64,000 nt of DNA from Streptomyces regalis (GCF_001509475.1 NZ_LLZG01000025.1:62001-126000); one strand, 5' to 3'; positions 1 through 9,270 are shown, numbered from the stretch's first letter. Numbers and translations: made by a program. The notes: generated by a model from the sequence alone, not told the origin.

Positions 1-1929
1 GCCGAGAACCTCGCCGTGCTCGGCGGCGCCGTCTCCCGTCGGCAGTGGAGCAACCCCGTCTCCATGACCGAGGTGCTGCGCTCGGCCATCGCCGAGGTCG
101 AGCAGTACTCCAGGGTCAAGCTCGTGCCGCCGATCGACGGCACCCTGCGCGGGCACGCCGTCGCCGACGTCATCCACCTGCTGGCCGAACTCGTCGAGAA
201 CGCCACGGTGTTCTCCGCCCCGCACACTCAAGTGCTGCTCCGGGCCAACCTCGTGACCTCGGGGCTCGCCGTGGAGGTCGAGGACCGTGGCCTCGGCATG
301 CCCGTCGGCGAGCAGAACCGCATGAACGCCCTGCTCGCCGACCCCGACCAGGTCAACGTCGCCAGCCTGCTGGCAGACGGGCGCATCGGGCTGTTCGTGG
401 TGTCACAGCTCGCCAAGCGGCACGGCATCCATGTGCGCCTGCAGACCAATATCTACGGCGGTGTCCAGGCCGTTCTCGTGGTGCCGCAGGCGTTGTTGGG
501 GACGGAATCGGAGGGCCGGTCAGGCGCGGCGCGGTCGCAGGAGCAGGAACCGTCGCCGACTCCGCGGCATGAGGCGACGAGAACGTCCGTACCGCCGTAC
601 TCCCCGGCGCAGACCCGTCCGCAGCAGGCGTCGGTGCCGGTGCCGCCCCAGCAGCAGCGGCAGCCCGTGTCGGCCGCATCGGAGGGCGGGCAGCGGGGTG
701 GGCAGCATGGCGAGCTGCGGGGTGCGGGCGAGGCGGCACCGGGGACGCCGGGTCGGCAGGAGCCGCAGACCGGCGGAAGGGGTGGCGGCGCGGCGCCCGG
801 CGCGAACGGCAGCGGACCGGCACCGCTGCCCGTACGCGGCGCCCACGAGGGGCGTGCCAACCCGGCGGAGGCCGTGCCCGGCATCAGGCCCGACGAACGC
901 CGGCGCCTCGAGGAGAACAACGTCACACCGCCGACCCCGCGCAACAACACCGTCCGCGGAACCATGGGCAAGCCCCAACTGCCCCGTCGCCGGGCCCAGG
1001 AACACATCGTCCCCCAACTCCGCGACGGCCCCGCCCCGCGCCAGGAATCCGAGTACCTCGCCGGGCACGACCCCGGGTTGATGGCGGCCTTCCAACGGGG
1101 GGTCGGGCTTGCGGAGACGCAGCAGCACATGGAGTCGGCGCATATGGATGCGGCACTCGTGGAGACCGGGCATGTGGGGGCCGGGTACATGGATGCCGGG
1201 CACGTGGAGGCCGGCTGGATGGATGCCAGGCACGTGGGGGCCGGACATATGGATGCCGGGCACATGGGTGGCAGGCATATGGATGCCGAGCACATGGCCG
1301 ACGGGTCCGCGGAGTTGGGGCGCGGGGAATCCGGACGCGGGGAGCCGGGCCACGGGGGCGGGCACACAGATGCGCTGCATACGGACGCAGGACACATGGA
1401 TGCGCGGCACATGGGCGCCGGCCACATGGACGCGCCGCACACGGCGTCAGGCCGCTCGGCGTCAGACCGCACGGTGTCGGGCCACACGACGTCTGGCCAC
1501 ATGATCTCCGGCCACGTGGTCCCGGGGCACATGGGCGCGGGCCACATGGACTCGGCACACACGCCCAGCGCGCAGCCGACCACATCCGCATCCGCAGCCG
1601 CCTACACGCGCTCGCCACACACGACCTCTGACCTGAGGTCGCCCGACCCCGAGCCGACGCGCCCGGAGCCCACGTCCCCTGAGCCCACTCGCCTGGACTC
1701 CGTGCGTCCCGCGTCGATCCGTCTGGAGCCGACGAGCCTCGACACAGGCCACCCGCAGCCCACACGCCTGCACCCGACCTCCCTGGACGCACTCCACACC
1801 GACGTGACCCCCCGGCCGCCCATGGACGTATCGCCCATGGACCCGACCCACATAACTGAGACGTACCCCGGGTCCGCGCCCGGCACCGACCACACCACCC
1901 GGCACGACGGGAGCGCACCAGCCGGATGA
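1..1929 (+). CDS. cvnA: Conservon histidine-kinase-like protein CvnA, 3' part
   Basis: The frame is open from base 1, so the start lies upstream. The first 160 codons are a GHKL ATPase domain, with an N-box (ELVENATVFS, about codon 63), a G1 box (EDRGLGM) and a G2 box (GRIGLFVV). In conservons this kinase-like protein is thought to work at the membrane with the roadblock protein, DUF742 protein and GTPase encoded just downstream. Codons 165-640 are low-complexity: first Pro/Gln/Gly-rich, then a long His/Met pentad repeat (bases about 1126-1563), then Pro/Thr/Ser-rich. The ATPase domain is clear; the role of the tail is unknown. Confidence 0.9.
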   Translation, partial: AENLAVLGGAVSRRQWSNPVSMTEVLRSAIAEVEQYSRVKLVPPIDGTLRGHAVADVIHLLAELVENATVFSAPHTQVLLRANLVTSGLAVEVEDRGLGMPVGEQNRMNALLADPDQVNVASLLADGRIGLFVVSQLAKRHGIHVRLQTNIYGGVQAVLVVPQALLGTESEGRSGAARSQEQEPSPTPRHEATRTSVPPYSPAQTRPQQASVPVPPQQQRQPVSAASEGGQRGGQHGELRGAGEAAPGTPGRQEPQTGGRGGGAAPGANGSGPAPLPVRGAHEGRANPAEAVPGIRPDERRRLEENNVTPPTPRNNTVRGTMGKPQLPRRRAQEHIVPQLRDGPAPRQESEYLAGHDPGLMAAFQRGVGLAETQQHMESAHMDAALVETGHVGAGYMDAGHVEAGWMDARHVGAGHMDAGHMGGRHMDAEHMADGSAELGRGESGRGEPGHGGGHTDALHTDAGHMDARHMGAGHMDAPHTASGRSASDRTVSGHTTSGHMISGHVVPGHMGAGHMDSAHTPSAQPTTSASAAAYTRSPHTTSDLRSPDPEPTRPEPTSPEPTRLDSVRPASIRLEPTSLDTGHPQPTRLHPTSLDALHTDVTPRPPMDVSPMDPTHITETYPGSAPGTDHTTRHDGSAPAG

Positions 1930-2021
1930 CCACGTCCCTGACCAGCTCGAAGTCCGCCTGGAAGACCACCCCCACCCCCAGCGCTCCCGCAGACCTTCGT
2001 ACCTCAAGGAGTCGATCCATC

Positions 2022-2456
2022 ATGGCGAGCGAAGCGCCGACCGCCCATGTGTCCGATCTCGACTGGCTGATGAGCGGCCTCGTACAGCGCGTACCGCACA
2101 CCAGCAGTGCGGTACTCCTCTCCTGCGACGGGCTCGTGAAGTCGGTTCACGGCCTCGACCCGGACAGCGCCGACCACATGGCCGCCCTGGCCTCAGGCCT
2201 GTACTCCCTAGGCCGCAGCGCCGGGGTCCGCTTCGGTGACGGCGGGGACGTGCGGCAGGTCGTCGTCGAACTCGACTCGACCCTGCTCTTCGTGACCACG
2301 GCCGGTTCCGGCACCTGTCTCGCCGTGCTGGCCGGTCGTGAGGCCGACGCGGCGGTGCTGGGCTACGAGATGGCGATGCTGGTCAAGAGCGTCCGCCCCT
2401 ATCTGGTGACCGCACCCCGCCAGCACTCCGTCGAACCGCCGGCGATGAGGCCTTGA
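2022..2456 (+). CDS. cvnB: Roadblock/LC7 domain protein CvnB
   Basis: This 144-residue roadblock/LC7 protein is the second conservon component and is expected to bind or regulate the small GTPase CvnD. The core begins at DLDWLMSGLVQRVP and includes the typical SSAVLLSCDGL strand. The frame is open back to an ATG at 1926 overlapping the cvnA stop, but ATG 2022 is preferred because AAGGAG sits 10 bases upstream and the extra N-terminal residues look non-native. Order and spacing (cvnA, cvnB, cvnC, cvnD) show one operon. Confidence 0.9.
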   Translation: MASEAPTAHVSDLDWLMSGLVQRVPHTSSAVLLSCDGLVKSVHGLDPDSADHMAALASGLYSLGRSAGVRFGDGGDVRQVVVELDSTLLFVTTAGSGTCLAVLAGREADAAVLGYEMAMLVKSVRPYLVTAPRQHSVEPPAMRP

Positions 2457-2458
2457 AC

Positions 2459-2830
2459 GTGACGGCGGCCGGCGACGGGCCCTGGCTCGACGACGCGGCC
2501 GGACGGCTGGTGCGGCCTTTCACGGTCAGCAACGGCCGTACCCGGCCCACCGTCGCGCTCGACCTCATGTCGCAGGTGATGGCCACCGGGGCGACCCCCC
2601 TCGGCTACCTGGGCCCCGAGCACGAACAGGCGCTCGACCTGTGCCGCGCCCCCGTCTCGGTCGCCGAGGTCGCCGCCCACCTGAAGCTGCCGGCGGTGGT
2701 CACCAAGGTGCTGCTGTCGGACCTCGTCGACGGCGGGGCGCTCACCACCAAGCCCCCCGAGTTCCACCACAACCCGACAGACCGGGCTCTTCTGGAGGCA
2801 GTGCTCGATGGACTACGACGACAGCTCTGA
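2459..2830 (+). CDS. cvnC: DUF742 protein CvnC
   Basis: This 123-residue DUF742 protein is the third conservon component. It has the family opening (WLDDAAGRLVRPFTVSNGRT), a winged-helix-like middle (VSVAEVAAHLKLPAVVTKVL) and the C-terminal PEFHHNPTDRALLEAVLDGL. GTG 2459 is chosen over TTG 2453 because a GAGG lies 8 bases upstream of it; the start follows the cvnB stop by two bases. The end overlaps the next gene by 23 bases, so translation is probably coupled. DUF742 proteins are believed to link the membrane kinase to the GTPase; the biochemical role is not settled. Confidence 0.9.
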   Translation: MTAAGDGPWLDDAAGRLVRPFTVSNGRTRPTVALDLMSQVMATGATPLGYLGPEHEQALDLCRAPVSVAEVAAHLKLPAVVTKVLLSDLVDGGALTTKPPEFHHNPTDRALLEAVLDGLRRQL

Positions 2831-3407
2831 CCCGTTCCCCACCGCACTGAAGATCTTGGTGGCGGGAGGGTTCGGGGTCGGCAAGACGACTTTCGTTGGC
2901 GCGGTGAGCGAGATCGCGCCGCTCAGCACGGAGGAACTGCTCACCACGGTCAGCGCCGCGACCGACAGCCTGGAGGGGGTCGAGAACAAGGTCGAGACGA
3001 CGGTCGCCATGGACTTCGGCCGCATCACGCTCGATCCGGAACACGTCCTGTATCTGTTCGGCACGCCCGGACAGGAACGCTTCTGGTTCATGTGGGACGA
3101 GCTCTCGGAGGGCGCGCTCGGCGCGGTCATCCTCGCAGACACCCGGCGACTGGAGGACTGCTTCGCAGCCGTCGACTTCTTCGAACAGCGGGGCCTCGGA
3201 TTCATCGTCGCGATCAACGAGTTCGACGGCGCCTACCGGTACGACGCCGAGGAGGTCCGCGCCGCCATCGACCTCGACCCGGAGATCCCCGTCGTCCGCT
3301 GCGACGCCCGGATCTCCAGCTCCGGTGTCCAGACCCTGCTGACCCTCGTACGGCACCTCATCGCCCATACGCCGGCACACGCGCCGAGCCACGGCGCCCA
3401 CATGTGA
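2808..3407 (+). CDS. cvnD: Conservon small GTPase CvnD
   Basis: This 199-residue Ras-like GTP-binding protein is the output switch of the conservon. The P-loop GGFGVGKT is at residues 20-27, a G3 motif appears as FGTPGQE (84-90), and G4 appears as NEFD (137-140) in place of NKxD. The start ATG overlaps the DUF742 gene and has GAGG 8 bases upstream. A short His/Pro-rich tail ends in HGAHM. A GAF protein follows after about 60 bases, probably in the same transcript. Confidence 0.93.
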   Translation: MDYDDSSDPFPTALKILVAGGFGVGKTTFVGAVSEIAPLSTEELLTTVSAATDSLEGVENKVETTVAMDFGRITLDPEHVLYLFGTPGQERFWFMWDELSEGALGAVILADTRRLEDCFAAVDFFEQRGLGFIVAINEFDGAYRYDAEEVRAAIDLDPEIPVVRCDARISSSGVQTLLTLVRHLIAHTPAHAPSHGAHM

Positions 3408-3468
3408 CACCCGCACACCCCAGGACGGAGCCGCATATGACCTACGCCCACAGCGACGGAATCCGCCC

Positions 3469-4044
3469 ATGAGCTACGGCCCACCCCGCCCGATCGCTCG
3501 CCTACTGCTCACCCCCGAGGACAAGGAGGCCCCTGCCCGCGCACAACGACTGCTGATACTGGGCCTGGGAGAGCACGCGGACCCGGCCCTCGACGTCTTC
3601 GCGGACCATCTCGCCGCACTCACCGGGGCGCCGTACGCGATGGTCAACTTCATCGGCGAGGACGTGCAGTTCTTCGCCGGCCTGCATGTGCGGCACGCCG
3701 TGAGCCTTGCGCGAGCCGATGACACCAAGCCGCAGCTGGGCCGCCATATGGAGCGCGACCATGGGTTCTGCCCCCATGTGGTCGTCCGACACAAGGCGCT
3801 GGTCCTGGAGGACGTTCGCGACTATCCGCGGTTCGCGGGGAACCCGATCGTCGACGAGTTCGGTATCCGCTCCTACCTGGGCGCCCCGCTGATCGACTCC
3901 ACCGGGATGGCGCTGGGCACGGTGTGCGTCGCCGACGTGGAGCCGCGGCCGTGGGGGAAGGCCGGGTTGGAGACGATCAAGGCGTCGGCGGCGGAGCTGG
4001 TGGTACGGCTGGAGCGCCGGGCGGCGGACGGACTGCCGTTGTAG
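3469..4044 (+). CDS. GAF domain protein, fifth conservon gene
   Basis: This 191-residue protein is almost entirely one GAF sensor domain (about residues 30-180). Family features include APYAMVNFIGEDVQFFAG, the HGFCPHVVV segment and YLGAPLIDSTGMALGTVCV. No catalytic or DNA-binding domain is attached. It follows cvnD closely, so it is probably a ligand- or redox-sensing accessory of the conservon. Two Cys (HGFC and VCV) are present; a ligand cannot be inferred. Confidence 0.85.
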   Translation: MSYGPPRPIARLLLTPEDKEAPARAQRLLILGLGEHADPALDVFADHLAALTGAPYAMVNFIGEDVQFFAGLHVRHAVSLARADDTKPQLGRHMERDHGFCPHVVVRHKALVLEDVRDYPRFAGNPIVDEFGIRSYLGAPLIDSTGMALGTVCVADVEPRPWGKAGLETIKASAAELVVRLERRAADGLPL

Positions 4045-4399
4045 GCATCGAGTGCCTTGCTGGACAAGGGAATTGACCGCTCGTACCCCTTCGGCGGTGA
4101 CGGCCGGGTTCGGGGCGACCGAGTCGTGGCGTACGGGAGGCGGCGTACGGGAAGTGCCGCCGTCGGCTCCGGAGCTGATCGCGTACCTCGAGGGTGGACA
4201 GCGAGCGCGAGGGAGTGCTCGCGGAGGGCGTGAAGGGGAGGGCGTGAAGGAAAGCTGTGGCGCCGCTTAAGAAATCCTCGATGGACCGGGGCCCCGTGGT
4301 GCGGCAGATTGCTACGCGATTCCACCCCTCTCCCCGGTTGCGGGTTCCCTCGGCATGCCCGCGGCCCGCAGCCGGGACTCACCCTCAGGAGCCGTAGCG
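4045..4399 (+). other. Intergenic region, no gene seen
   Basis: No convincing coding region in 355 bases between the conservon and tdh. A GGCGGC...GCCGCC inverted repeat near 4139-4161 could fold as a terminator for the conservon. The promoter for tdh-kbl must lie in the last 150 bases, but no clear -10/-35 stands out. Confidence 0.4.
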
Positions 4400-5428
4400 T
4401 TGAAGGCGCTGGTCAAGGAGAAGGCGGAGCCCGGGCTCTGGCTCGCGGACGTTCCGGAACCCGCCGTGGGACCCGGCGACGTACTGATCAAGGTGCTGCG
4501 CACCGGGATCTGCGGCACCGATCTGCACATACGGTCCTGGGACGGCTGGGCCCAGCAGGCGATCCGCACCCCGCTCGTGGTCGGGCACGAGTTCGTCGGC
4601 GAGGTCGTGGGGACCGGCCGTGACGTCGCGGACATCGCCGTGGGTGACCGAGTGAGCGGCGAGGGCCATCTCGTCTGCGGCAAGTGCCGCAACTGCCTCG
4701 CCGGACGGCGCCACGTGTGCCGGGCCACCATCGGCCTCGGCGTCGGCCGCGACGGTGCCTTCGCCGAGTACGTCGCCCTGCCTGCCGCCAACGTCTGGGT
4801 GCACCGCGTGCCCGTCGACCTGGACATCGCCGCGATCTTCGACCCGTTCGGCAACGCCGTGCACACCGCGCTGTCGTTCCCGCTGGTCGGCGAGGACGTC
4901 CTGATCACGGGCGCCGGTCCGATCGGCCTGATGGCGGCGGCCGTGGCCCGGCACGCGGGTGCGCGCAACGTCGTGATCACCGACGTGAGCGAGGAACGGC
5001 TGGAGCTGGCGCGCAAGATCGGCGTGAGCCTTGCGCTGAACGTGTCGGAGTCGAGCATCGCCGACGGACAGCGCGAACTCGGCCTGCGCGAGGGCTTCGA
5101 CATCGGCCTGGAGATGTCCGGCCGCGCCGAGGCCATGCGCGACATGATCGCCAACATGACGCACGGCGGCCGTATCGCCATGCTCGGCCTGCCCGCGCAG
5201 GAGTTCCCGGTCGACTGGGCCCGGATCGTCACCTCGATGATCACCATCAAGGGCATCTACGGCCGCGAGATGTTCGAGACCTGGTACGCGATGTCCGTCC
5301 TGCTGGAGGGCGGCCTCGACCTCGCCCCCGTGATCACCGGCCGGTACGGCTACCGCGACTTCGAGGCGGCGTTCGCCGACGCGGCGAGCGGCCGCGGCGG
5401 CAAGGTCATCCTCGACTGGACCGCGTAA
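4400..5428 (+). CDS. tdh: L-threonine 3-dehydrogenase
   Basis: Oxidises L-threonine to 2-amino-3-ketobutyrate with NAD+, the substrate of the next gene. It is 342 residues, the usual Tdh length. Seen are the catalytic-zinc cysteine in TGICGTDLH, a structural-zinc cluster [15 protein letters not shown] and the Rossmann motif [12 protein letters not shown] 4400 is chosen because CAGGAG lies 8 bases upstream and the product then opens MKALVKEK as in the family; the upstream in-frame ATG at 4355 adds 15 poor residues. kbl follows after 48 bases, giving the standard threonine-to-glycine operon. Confidence 0.95.
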   Translation: MKALVKEKAEPGLWLADVPEPAVGPGDVLIKVLRTGICGTDLHIRSWDGWAQQAIRTPLVVGHEFVGEVVGTGRDVADIAVGDRVSGEGHLVCGKCRNCLAGRRHVCRATIGLGVGRDGAFAEYVALPAANVWVHRVPVDLDIAAIFDPFGNAVHTALSFPLVGEDVLITGAGPIGLMAAAVARHAGARNVVITDVSEERLELARKIGVSLALNVSESSIADGQRELGLREGFDIGLEMSGRAEAMRDMIANMTHGGRIAMLGLPAQEFPVDWARIVTSMITIKGIYGREMFETWYAMSVLLEGGLDLAPVITGRYGYRDFEAAFADAASGRGGKVILDWTA

Positions 5429-5476
5429 CTCACCGCGTAACTCCCCTCCACCGCAAGCACCTTCAGGAGCTTTCCG

Positions 5477-6670
5477 ATGTTCGACTCCGTGCGCGACGAC
5501 CTGCGCGCCACCCTCGACGAGATCCGCGCCGCCGGCCTGCACAAGCCCGAGCGCGTGATCGGCACCCCGCAGTCCGCGACCGTCGGCGTCACCGCGGGCG
5601 GCCGCCCCGGCGAGGTCCTCAACTTCTGTGCCAACAACTACCTCGGCCTCGCCGACCACCCCGAGGTGATCGCCGCCGCCCACGAGGCGCTGGATCGCTG
5701 GGGCTACGGCATGGCCTCGGTCCGCTTCATCTGCGGCACGCAGGAGGTGCACAAGGAGCTGGAGGCGCGGCTGTCCGCCTTCCTCGGCCAGGAGGACACG
5801 ATCCTGTACTCCTCCTGCTTCGACGCCAACGGCGGCGTGTTCGAGACGCTGCTCGGCCCCGAGGACGCGGTGATCTCCGACGCGCTGAACCACGCGTCGA
5901 TCATCGACGGCATCCGCCTGTCCAAGGCCCGCCGCTTCCGCTACGCCAACCGTGACCTGGCCGATCTGGAAAGCCAGTTGAAGGAGGCACAGTCCGCGAG
6001 GCGCCGGCTGATCGTCACCGACGGCGTCTTCTCCATGGACGGCTATGTGGCCCCGCTGCGCGAGATCTGCGACCTCGCCGACCGCTACGACGCCATGGTC
6101 ATGGTCGACGACTCGCACGCCGTCGGCTTCGTCGGCCCCGGCGGCCGCGGCACGCCCGAGCTGCACGGCGTCATGGACCGCGTCGACATCATCACCGGCA
6201 CCCTCGGCAAGGCACTCGGCGGCGCGTCCGGCGGCTACGTGGCGGCCCGCGCCGAGATCGTCGCCCTGCTGCGCCAGCGCTCGCGGCCGTACCTCTTCTC
6301 CAACACGCTGGCCCCGGTGATCGCGGCGGCCTCGCTCAAGGTTCTCGACCTGCTGGAGTCGGCGGACGACCTGCGCGTGCGGCTGAACGAGAACACCGCG
6401 CTGTTCCGCCGCCGGATGACCGAGGAGGGCTTCGAGATCCTCCCCGGCGAGCACGCCATCGCGCCCGTGATGATCGGCGACGCGGCCAAGGCGGGCCGGC
6501 TGGCGGAGCTGCTGCTGGAGCGGGGCGTGTACGTGATCGGCTTCTCGTACCCGGTCGTGCCACAGGGCCAGGCCCGCATCCGTGTCCAGCTGTCCGCCGC
6601 GCACTCGACGGACGACGTCAACCGTGCCGTCGACGCCTTCATCGCGGCCCGGGCGGAACTGGAAGCCTGA
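5477..6670 (+). CDS. kbl: Glycine C-acetyltransferase (2-amino-3-ketobutyrate CoA ligase)
   Basis: A PLP enzyme that cleaves 2-amino-3-ketobutyrate with CoA to glycine and acetyl-CoA, completing threonine breakdown begun by Tdh. It is 397 residues, the family length. The [12 protein letters not shown] opening, [11 protein letters not shown] (PLP-ring Asp/His) and the Schiff-base lysine in TLGKALGG (Lys245) are all present. A CAGGAG precedes the ATG. The gene is intact. Confidence 0.96.
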   Translation: MFDSVRDDLRATLDEIRAAGLHKPERVIGTPQSATVGVTAGGRPGEVLNFCANNYLGLADHPEVIAAAHEALDRWGYGMASVRFICGTQEVHKELEARLSAFLGQEDTILYSSCFDANGGVFETLLGPEDAVISDALNHASIIDGIRLSKARRFRYANRDLADLESQLKEAQSARRRLIVTDGVFSMDGYVAPLREICDLADRYDAMVMVDDSHAVGFVGPGGRGTPELHGVMDRVDIITGTLGKALGGASGGYVAARAEIVALLRQRSRPYLFSNTLAPVIAAASLKVLDLLESADDLRVRLNENTALFRRRMTEEGFEILPGEHAIAPVMIGDAAKAGRLAELLLERGVYVIGFSYPVVPQGQARIRVQLSAAHSTDDVNRAVDAFIAARAELEA

Positions 6671-6695
6671 CGTCCGGCCGGCCCGGACATATTGC

Positions 6696-6701
6696 GATAA
6701 T
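6696..6701 (+). promoter_or_regulatory. Probable -10 element of a leaderless promoter
   Basis: GATAAT lies 7 bases before the ATG of the LysR gene, so transcription would start at or next to the A of the start codon. No Shine-Dalgarno is visible upstream, which agrees with a leaderless mRNA, common in Streptomyces. Inferred from spacing only. Confidence 0.45.
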
Positions 6702-6708
6702 CGATCTC

Positions 6709-7611
6709 ATGATCGAAGCGCGGCGGCTCCACATCCTCCGTGCGGTGGCCGACCACCGTACGGTCACGGCGGCTGCCGCCGCGCTGTATCTGACCCCGTC
6801 GGCGGTCTCCCAGCAGCTCACGGCTCTGGAACAGGAGACGGGCCACCGCCTGGTGGAGCGCGGCGCCAAGGGCGTACGGCTGACCCCGGCCGGCGAGATC
6901 CTGCTCAGCCACACCAACGCGGTCCTCGCCCAGCTGGAGCGGGCGGAAGCCGAGCTCGCGGCGTACAGCTCGGGCGCGGCCGGCACGGTCACCGTCGCCT
7001 CCTTCGCGACCGGCATCGCCCAGGTCGTCGCGCCGGCGGTGGCCCGCCTCGCCAGGACAGCCCCCGGCATCCGCATCCGCGTCCAGGACGCCGAGGGCGA
7101 CGCCAGCCTGCCGATGCTGCTGGACCGGCAGGTCGACATCGCGGTGGCCGTCGAGTACCGGGGGGCGCCGCCAGCCGACGACCCGCGCCTGGCCCACGTA
7201 CCGCTGTACGCCGAGCCCTTCGACGCGGTCGTCCCGGTGAGCCACCGCTTGGCCGATGCGGCCGAGGTCCCGCTGGCCGAGCTGGCCAAGGACCCGTGGA
7301 TCGGCCCGTACCCCGGCAACCCCTGCCATGACGTGGTCGTCCTGGCCTGCGAGAACGCCGGCTTCCAGCCCCGCCTCGAACACTCCTCGGACGACTTCCG
7401 CGCTGTCGTCGCCCTCGCCTCGGCCGACGCGGGAGTGGCGCTCGTACCGCGCTCGGCGCTGCGCGGCATGGACCTCACGGGCGTCGTCGTACGACCCGTG
7501 GACGGGGTCGCGCCCACGCGCCGGGTCTTCGCGGCCGTACGGCGAGGTGCCGAGGAGCATCCGTTGATCCGGCCGGTGCTGGAGGCGCTCGGGGAGGCGG
7601 CGGGGGAGTGA
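6709..7611 (+). CDS. LysR-family transcriptional regulator
   Basis: A 300-residue LysR regulator. The N-terminal winged helix (residues 1-65) reads IEARRLHILRAVADHRTV with the recognition segment LTPSAVSQQLTALEQETG. The C-terminal part (about 90-295) is a periplasmic-binding-like effector domain. It sits 38 bases after kbl in the same direction but probably has its own promoter (GATAAT at 6696-6701). Target genes and effector are unknown; the neighbouring threonine operon is one candidate. Confidence 0.9.
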   Translation: MIEARRLHILRAVADHRTVTAAAAALYLTPSAVSQQLTALEQETGHRLVERGAKGVRLTPAGEILLSHTNAVLAQLERAEAELAAYSSGAAGTVTVASFATGIAQVVAPAVARLARTAPGIRIRVQDAEGDASLPMLLDRQVDIAVAVEYRGAPPADDPRLAHVPLYAEPFDAVVPVSHRLADAAEVPLAELAKDPWIGPYPGNPCHDVVVLACENAGFQPRLEHSSDDFRAVVALASADAGVALVPRSALRGMDLTGVVVRPVDGVAPTRRVFAAVRRGAEEHPLIRPVLEALGEAAGE

Positions 7612-7630
7612 GCCTGCCGTAACGCCGCTG

Positions 7631-7663
7631 TTTCATATGTGGGATAGCGTCCCGGATATGAAA
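7631..7663 (+). promoter_or_regulatory. Two-tier palindrome over the XRE-cupin start codon
   Basis: Outer arms TTTCATAT (7631-7638) and ATATGAAA (7656-7663) are perfect complements. Inside them GGGA (7641-7644) and TCCC (7650-7653) form a second perfect pair around TAGCG. The ATG at 7658 lies in the right outer arm, and GATAGC (7643-7648) could be a -10 for a leaderless start. Most simply this is the operator through which the XRE-cupin protein represses itself. Confidence 0.6.
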
Positions 7664-8245
7664 CAGAAGGCAGGTGATGGTGCAGCCCCGGACACGGTCG
7701 ACACCCGCCTCGGCGCCCGCCTGGCCGAGTTGCGGGCCGAGCACGGCTGGTCCCTCGGCGAGTTGGCGGAACGCACCGGTATCAGCCGCTCGACCCTGTC
7801 GCGGGCCGAGCGCGCGGAGATCAGCCCCACCGCCTCGCTGCTGAACCGGCTGTGCCACGTCTACGGCCGGACCATGTCCCAACTGCTCAGCGAGGTCGAG
7901 TCCGAGCCCGCGCTGTTGGTGAGGGCGGCCGAGCAGCCGGTGTGGGAGGACCGTGCCTCCGGCTTCGTACGGCGGTCGGTGTCGCCGCCGCACGCCGGGC
8001 TGCGCGCCGAACTCGTCGAGGGACGGCTCACCGCGGGCGCCGACATCGCGTACGACCGGCCGCCCGTACCGGGGTTGGAGCAGCACATCTGGGTGCTGGA
8101 AGGGGAGCTCGACGTGACGGTTCAGGAAGTCGAGCACCGTCTCGGTGCCGGGGACTGTCTGCGGATGCGGGTGTGGGGGCCGACGCGGTTCCGGTGCCCG
8201 GGGCCCGGAGCGGTGCGGTATGCGCTGGCGGTGGTGCTGCCGTGA
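7658..8245 (+). CDS. XRE-family regulator with cupin domain
   Basis: A 195-residue regulator. An N-terminal Cro/C1-type helix-turn-helix (about residues 18-75, LAELRAEHGWSLGELAERTG, ISRSTLSRAE) is joined to a C-terminal cupin fold (about 105-190). Such proteins usually bind a small ligand through the cupin and control a neighbouring transporter or enzyme gene. ATG 7658 is preferred to ATG 7637, which lies in the left part of the palindrome and has no ribosome site. The GNAT gene overlaps its stop by GTGA, so the two form an operon. Confidence 0.88.
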   Translation: MKQKAGDGAAPDTVDTRLGARLAELRAEHGWSLGELAERTGISRSTLSRAERAEISPTASLLNRLCHVYGRTMSQLLSEVESEPALLVRAAEQPVWEDRASGFVRRSVSPPHAGLRAELVEGRLTAGADIAYDRPPVPGLEQHIWVLEGELDVTVQEVEHRLGAGDCLRMRVWGPTRFRCPGPGAVRYALAVVLP

Positions 8246-8754
8246 TCGTGACGCGACTGGGCGAAGAGCAACTGCTGGACCGGATGGAGGAGTTGGTCGA
8301 CCTGCTGGTGGACACCGTGGAGAGCGGTGCCTCCGTCGGCTTCCTCGCGCCCTTGGACCCTACGGCGGCCATGGCCTGGTGGAAGGAGCGCGCGGCCGGC
8401 GTCGGCGCCGGGCGGCTGGCCGTGTGGGTGGCGCAGGAGGGCGGGCGAACCGTTGGCACCGTCAGCCTCGACTTCCCCGACAAGCCGAACAGTCGCCACC
8501 GGGCCGAGCTGGTCAAGCTGATGGTGCACCGCGATGCGCGGGGACAGGGCCTCGGCCGCACACTCCTCACCACCGCGGAAGAGGCGGCGATCGGCGCGGG
8601 AGTCACCCTCCTCCACCTGGACACCGAGACCGACAGCCTCGCCGAGCGCCTGTACGACTCGGCCGGCTGGACCCGCGCCGGGGTGATCCCCGACTACGCG
8701 GCGAGCCCGGCCGGAGTTCTGCGGCCCACGACGATCTATTACAAGTACCTGTGA
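8242..8754 (+). CDS. GNAT-family N-acetyltransferase
   Basis: A 170-residue GNAT acetyltransferase. The acetyl-CoA pyrophosphate-binding loop is seen as RDARGQGLGRTLL (motif A), followed by LHLDTETDSLAERLYDSAGW (motif B), typical of small-molecule or antibiotic acetylating enzymes. The GTG start overlaps the stop of the XRE-cupin gene by 4 bases, so it is translationally coupled and probably under the same operator. The substrate is unknown. Confidence 0.9.
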   Translation: MIVTRLGEEQLLDRMEELVDLLVDTVESGASVGFLAPLDPTAAMAWWKERAAGVGAGRLAVWVAQEGGRTVGTVSLDFPDKPNSRHRAELVKLMVHRDARGQGLGRTLLTTAEEAAIGAGVTLLHLDTETDSLAERLYDSAGWTRAGVIPDYAASPAGVLRPTTIYYKYL

Positions 8755-8899
8755 CCGGTCGCCCGATTGTCGGTGCCGCCTGGAACACTCGCCGTTGGAG
8801 CTGGGCAGGGGGCGCCGGAGCCGAGTTGGGCCGATGAATACGTCTACCGGGGCACCTCTCACCAGGTGATTGTCAGTGCCGGCGGCTACCGTGCCTCTC

Positions 8900-9259
8900 A
8901 TGCCGGATGCCGAAGACGTACGCCGTATCGCCCTGTCTCTGCCGGACACGACGGAGAAGATCGCCTGGAGCATGCCCACGTTCCGGGTCGCGGGCAAGAT
9001 GTTCGCCACGCTGCCCGAGGACGAGACCTCCCTCGCGGTGCGCTGCCCCAAGGAGGAGCGCAACGAACTCGTCCTGGCCGAGCCGGAGAAGTTCTGGATC
9101 GCCGACCACGAGGCGCAGTTCGCCTGGGTGCGGGCCCGGCTCGCCGCGATCGAGGACGAGGACGAACTGCGCGACATCCTGGCCGACTCCTGGCGCCAGG
9201 CCGCACCGTCGCGCCTGCTGGACGCCTACCCCGAGTTGGGACTGCCGACGGGGAAATGA
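8900..9259 (+). CDS. MmcQ/YjbR family protein
   Basis: A 119-residue YjbR-type protein (MmcQ/YjbR, CyaY-like fold). Family features are the opening DAEDVRRIALSLPDT, the WSMPTFRVAGKMFATL strand pair and the ending SWRQAAPSRLLDAYPEL. ATG 8900 is used; an in-frame GTG at 8870 would add ten residues not typical of the family. These proteins are annotated as possible DNA-binding proteins, but no function is established. It stands alone before the tRNA gene. Confidence 0.85.
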   Translation: MPDAEDVRRIALSLPDTTEKIAWSMPTFRVAGKMFATLPEDETSLAVRCPKEERNELVLAEPEKFWIADHEAQFAWVRARLAAIEDEDELRDILADSWRQAAPSRLLDAYPELGLPTGK

Positions 9260-9270
9260 TCCTCCGCCCC

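Noticed and set aside
1126..1563. Regular 15-base repeats as a CRISPR array
   Set aside because: They lie in the cvnA frame, have no unique spacers and encode a pentad peptide repeat; no cas genes are present.
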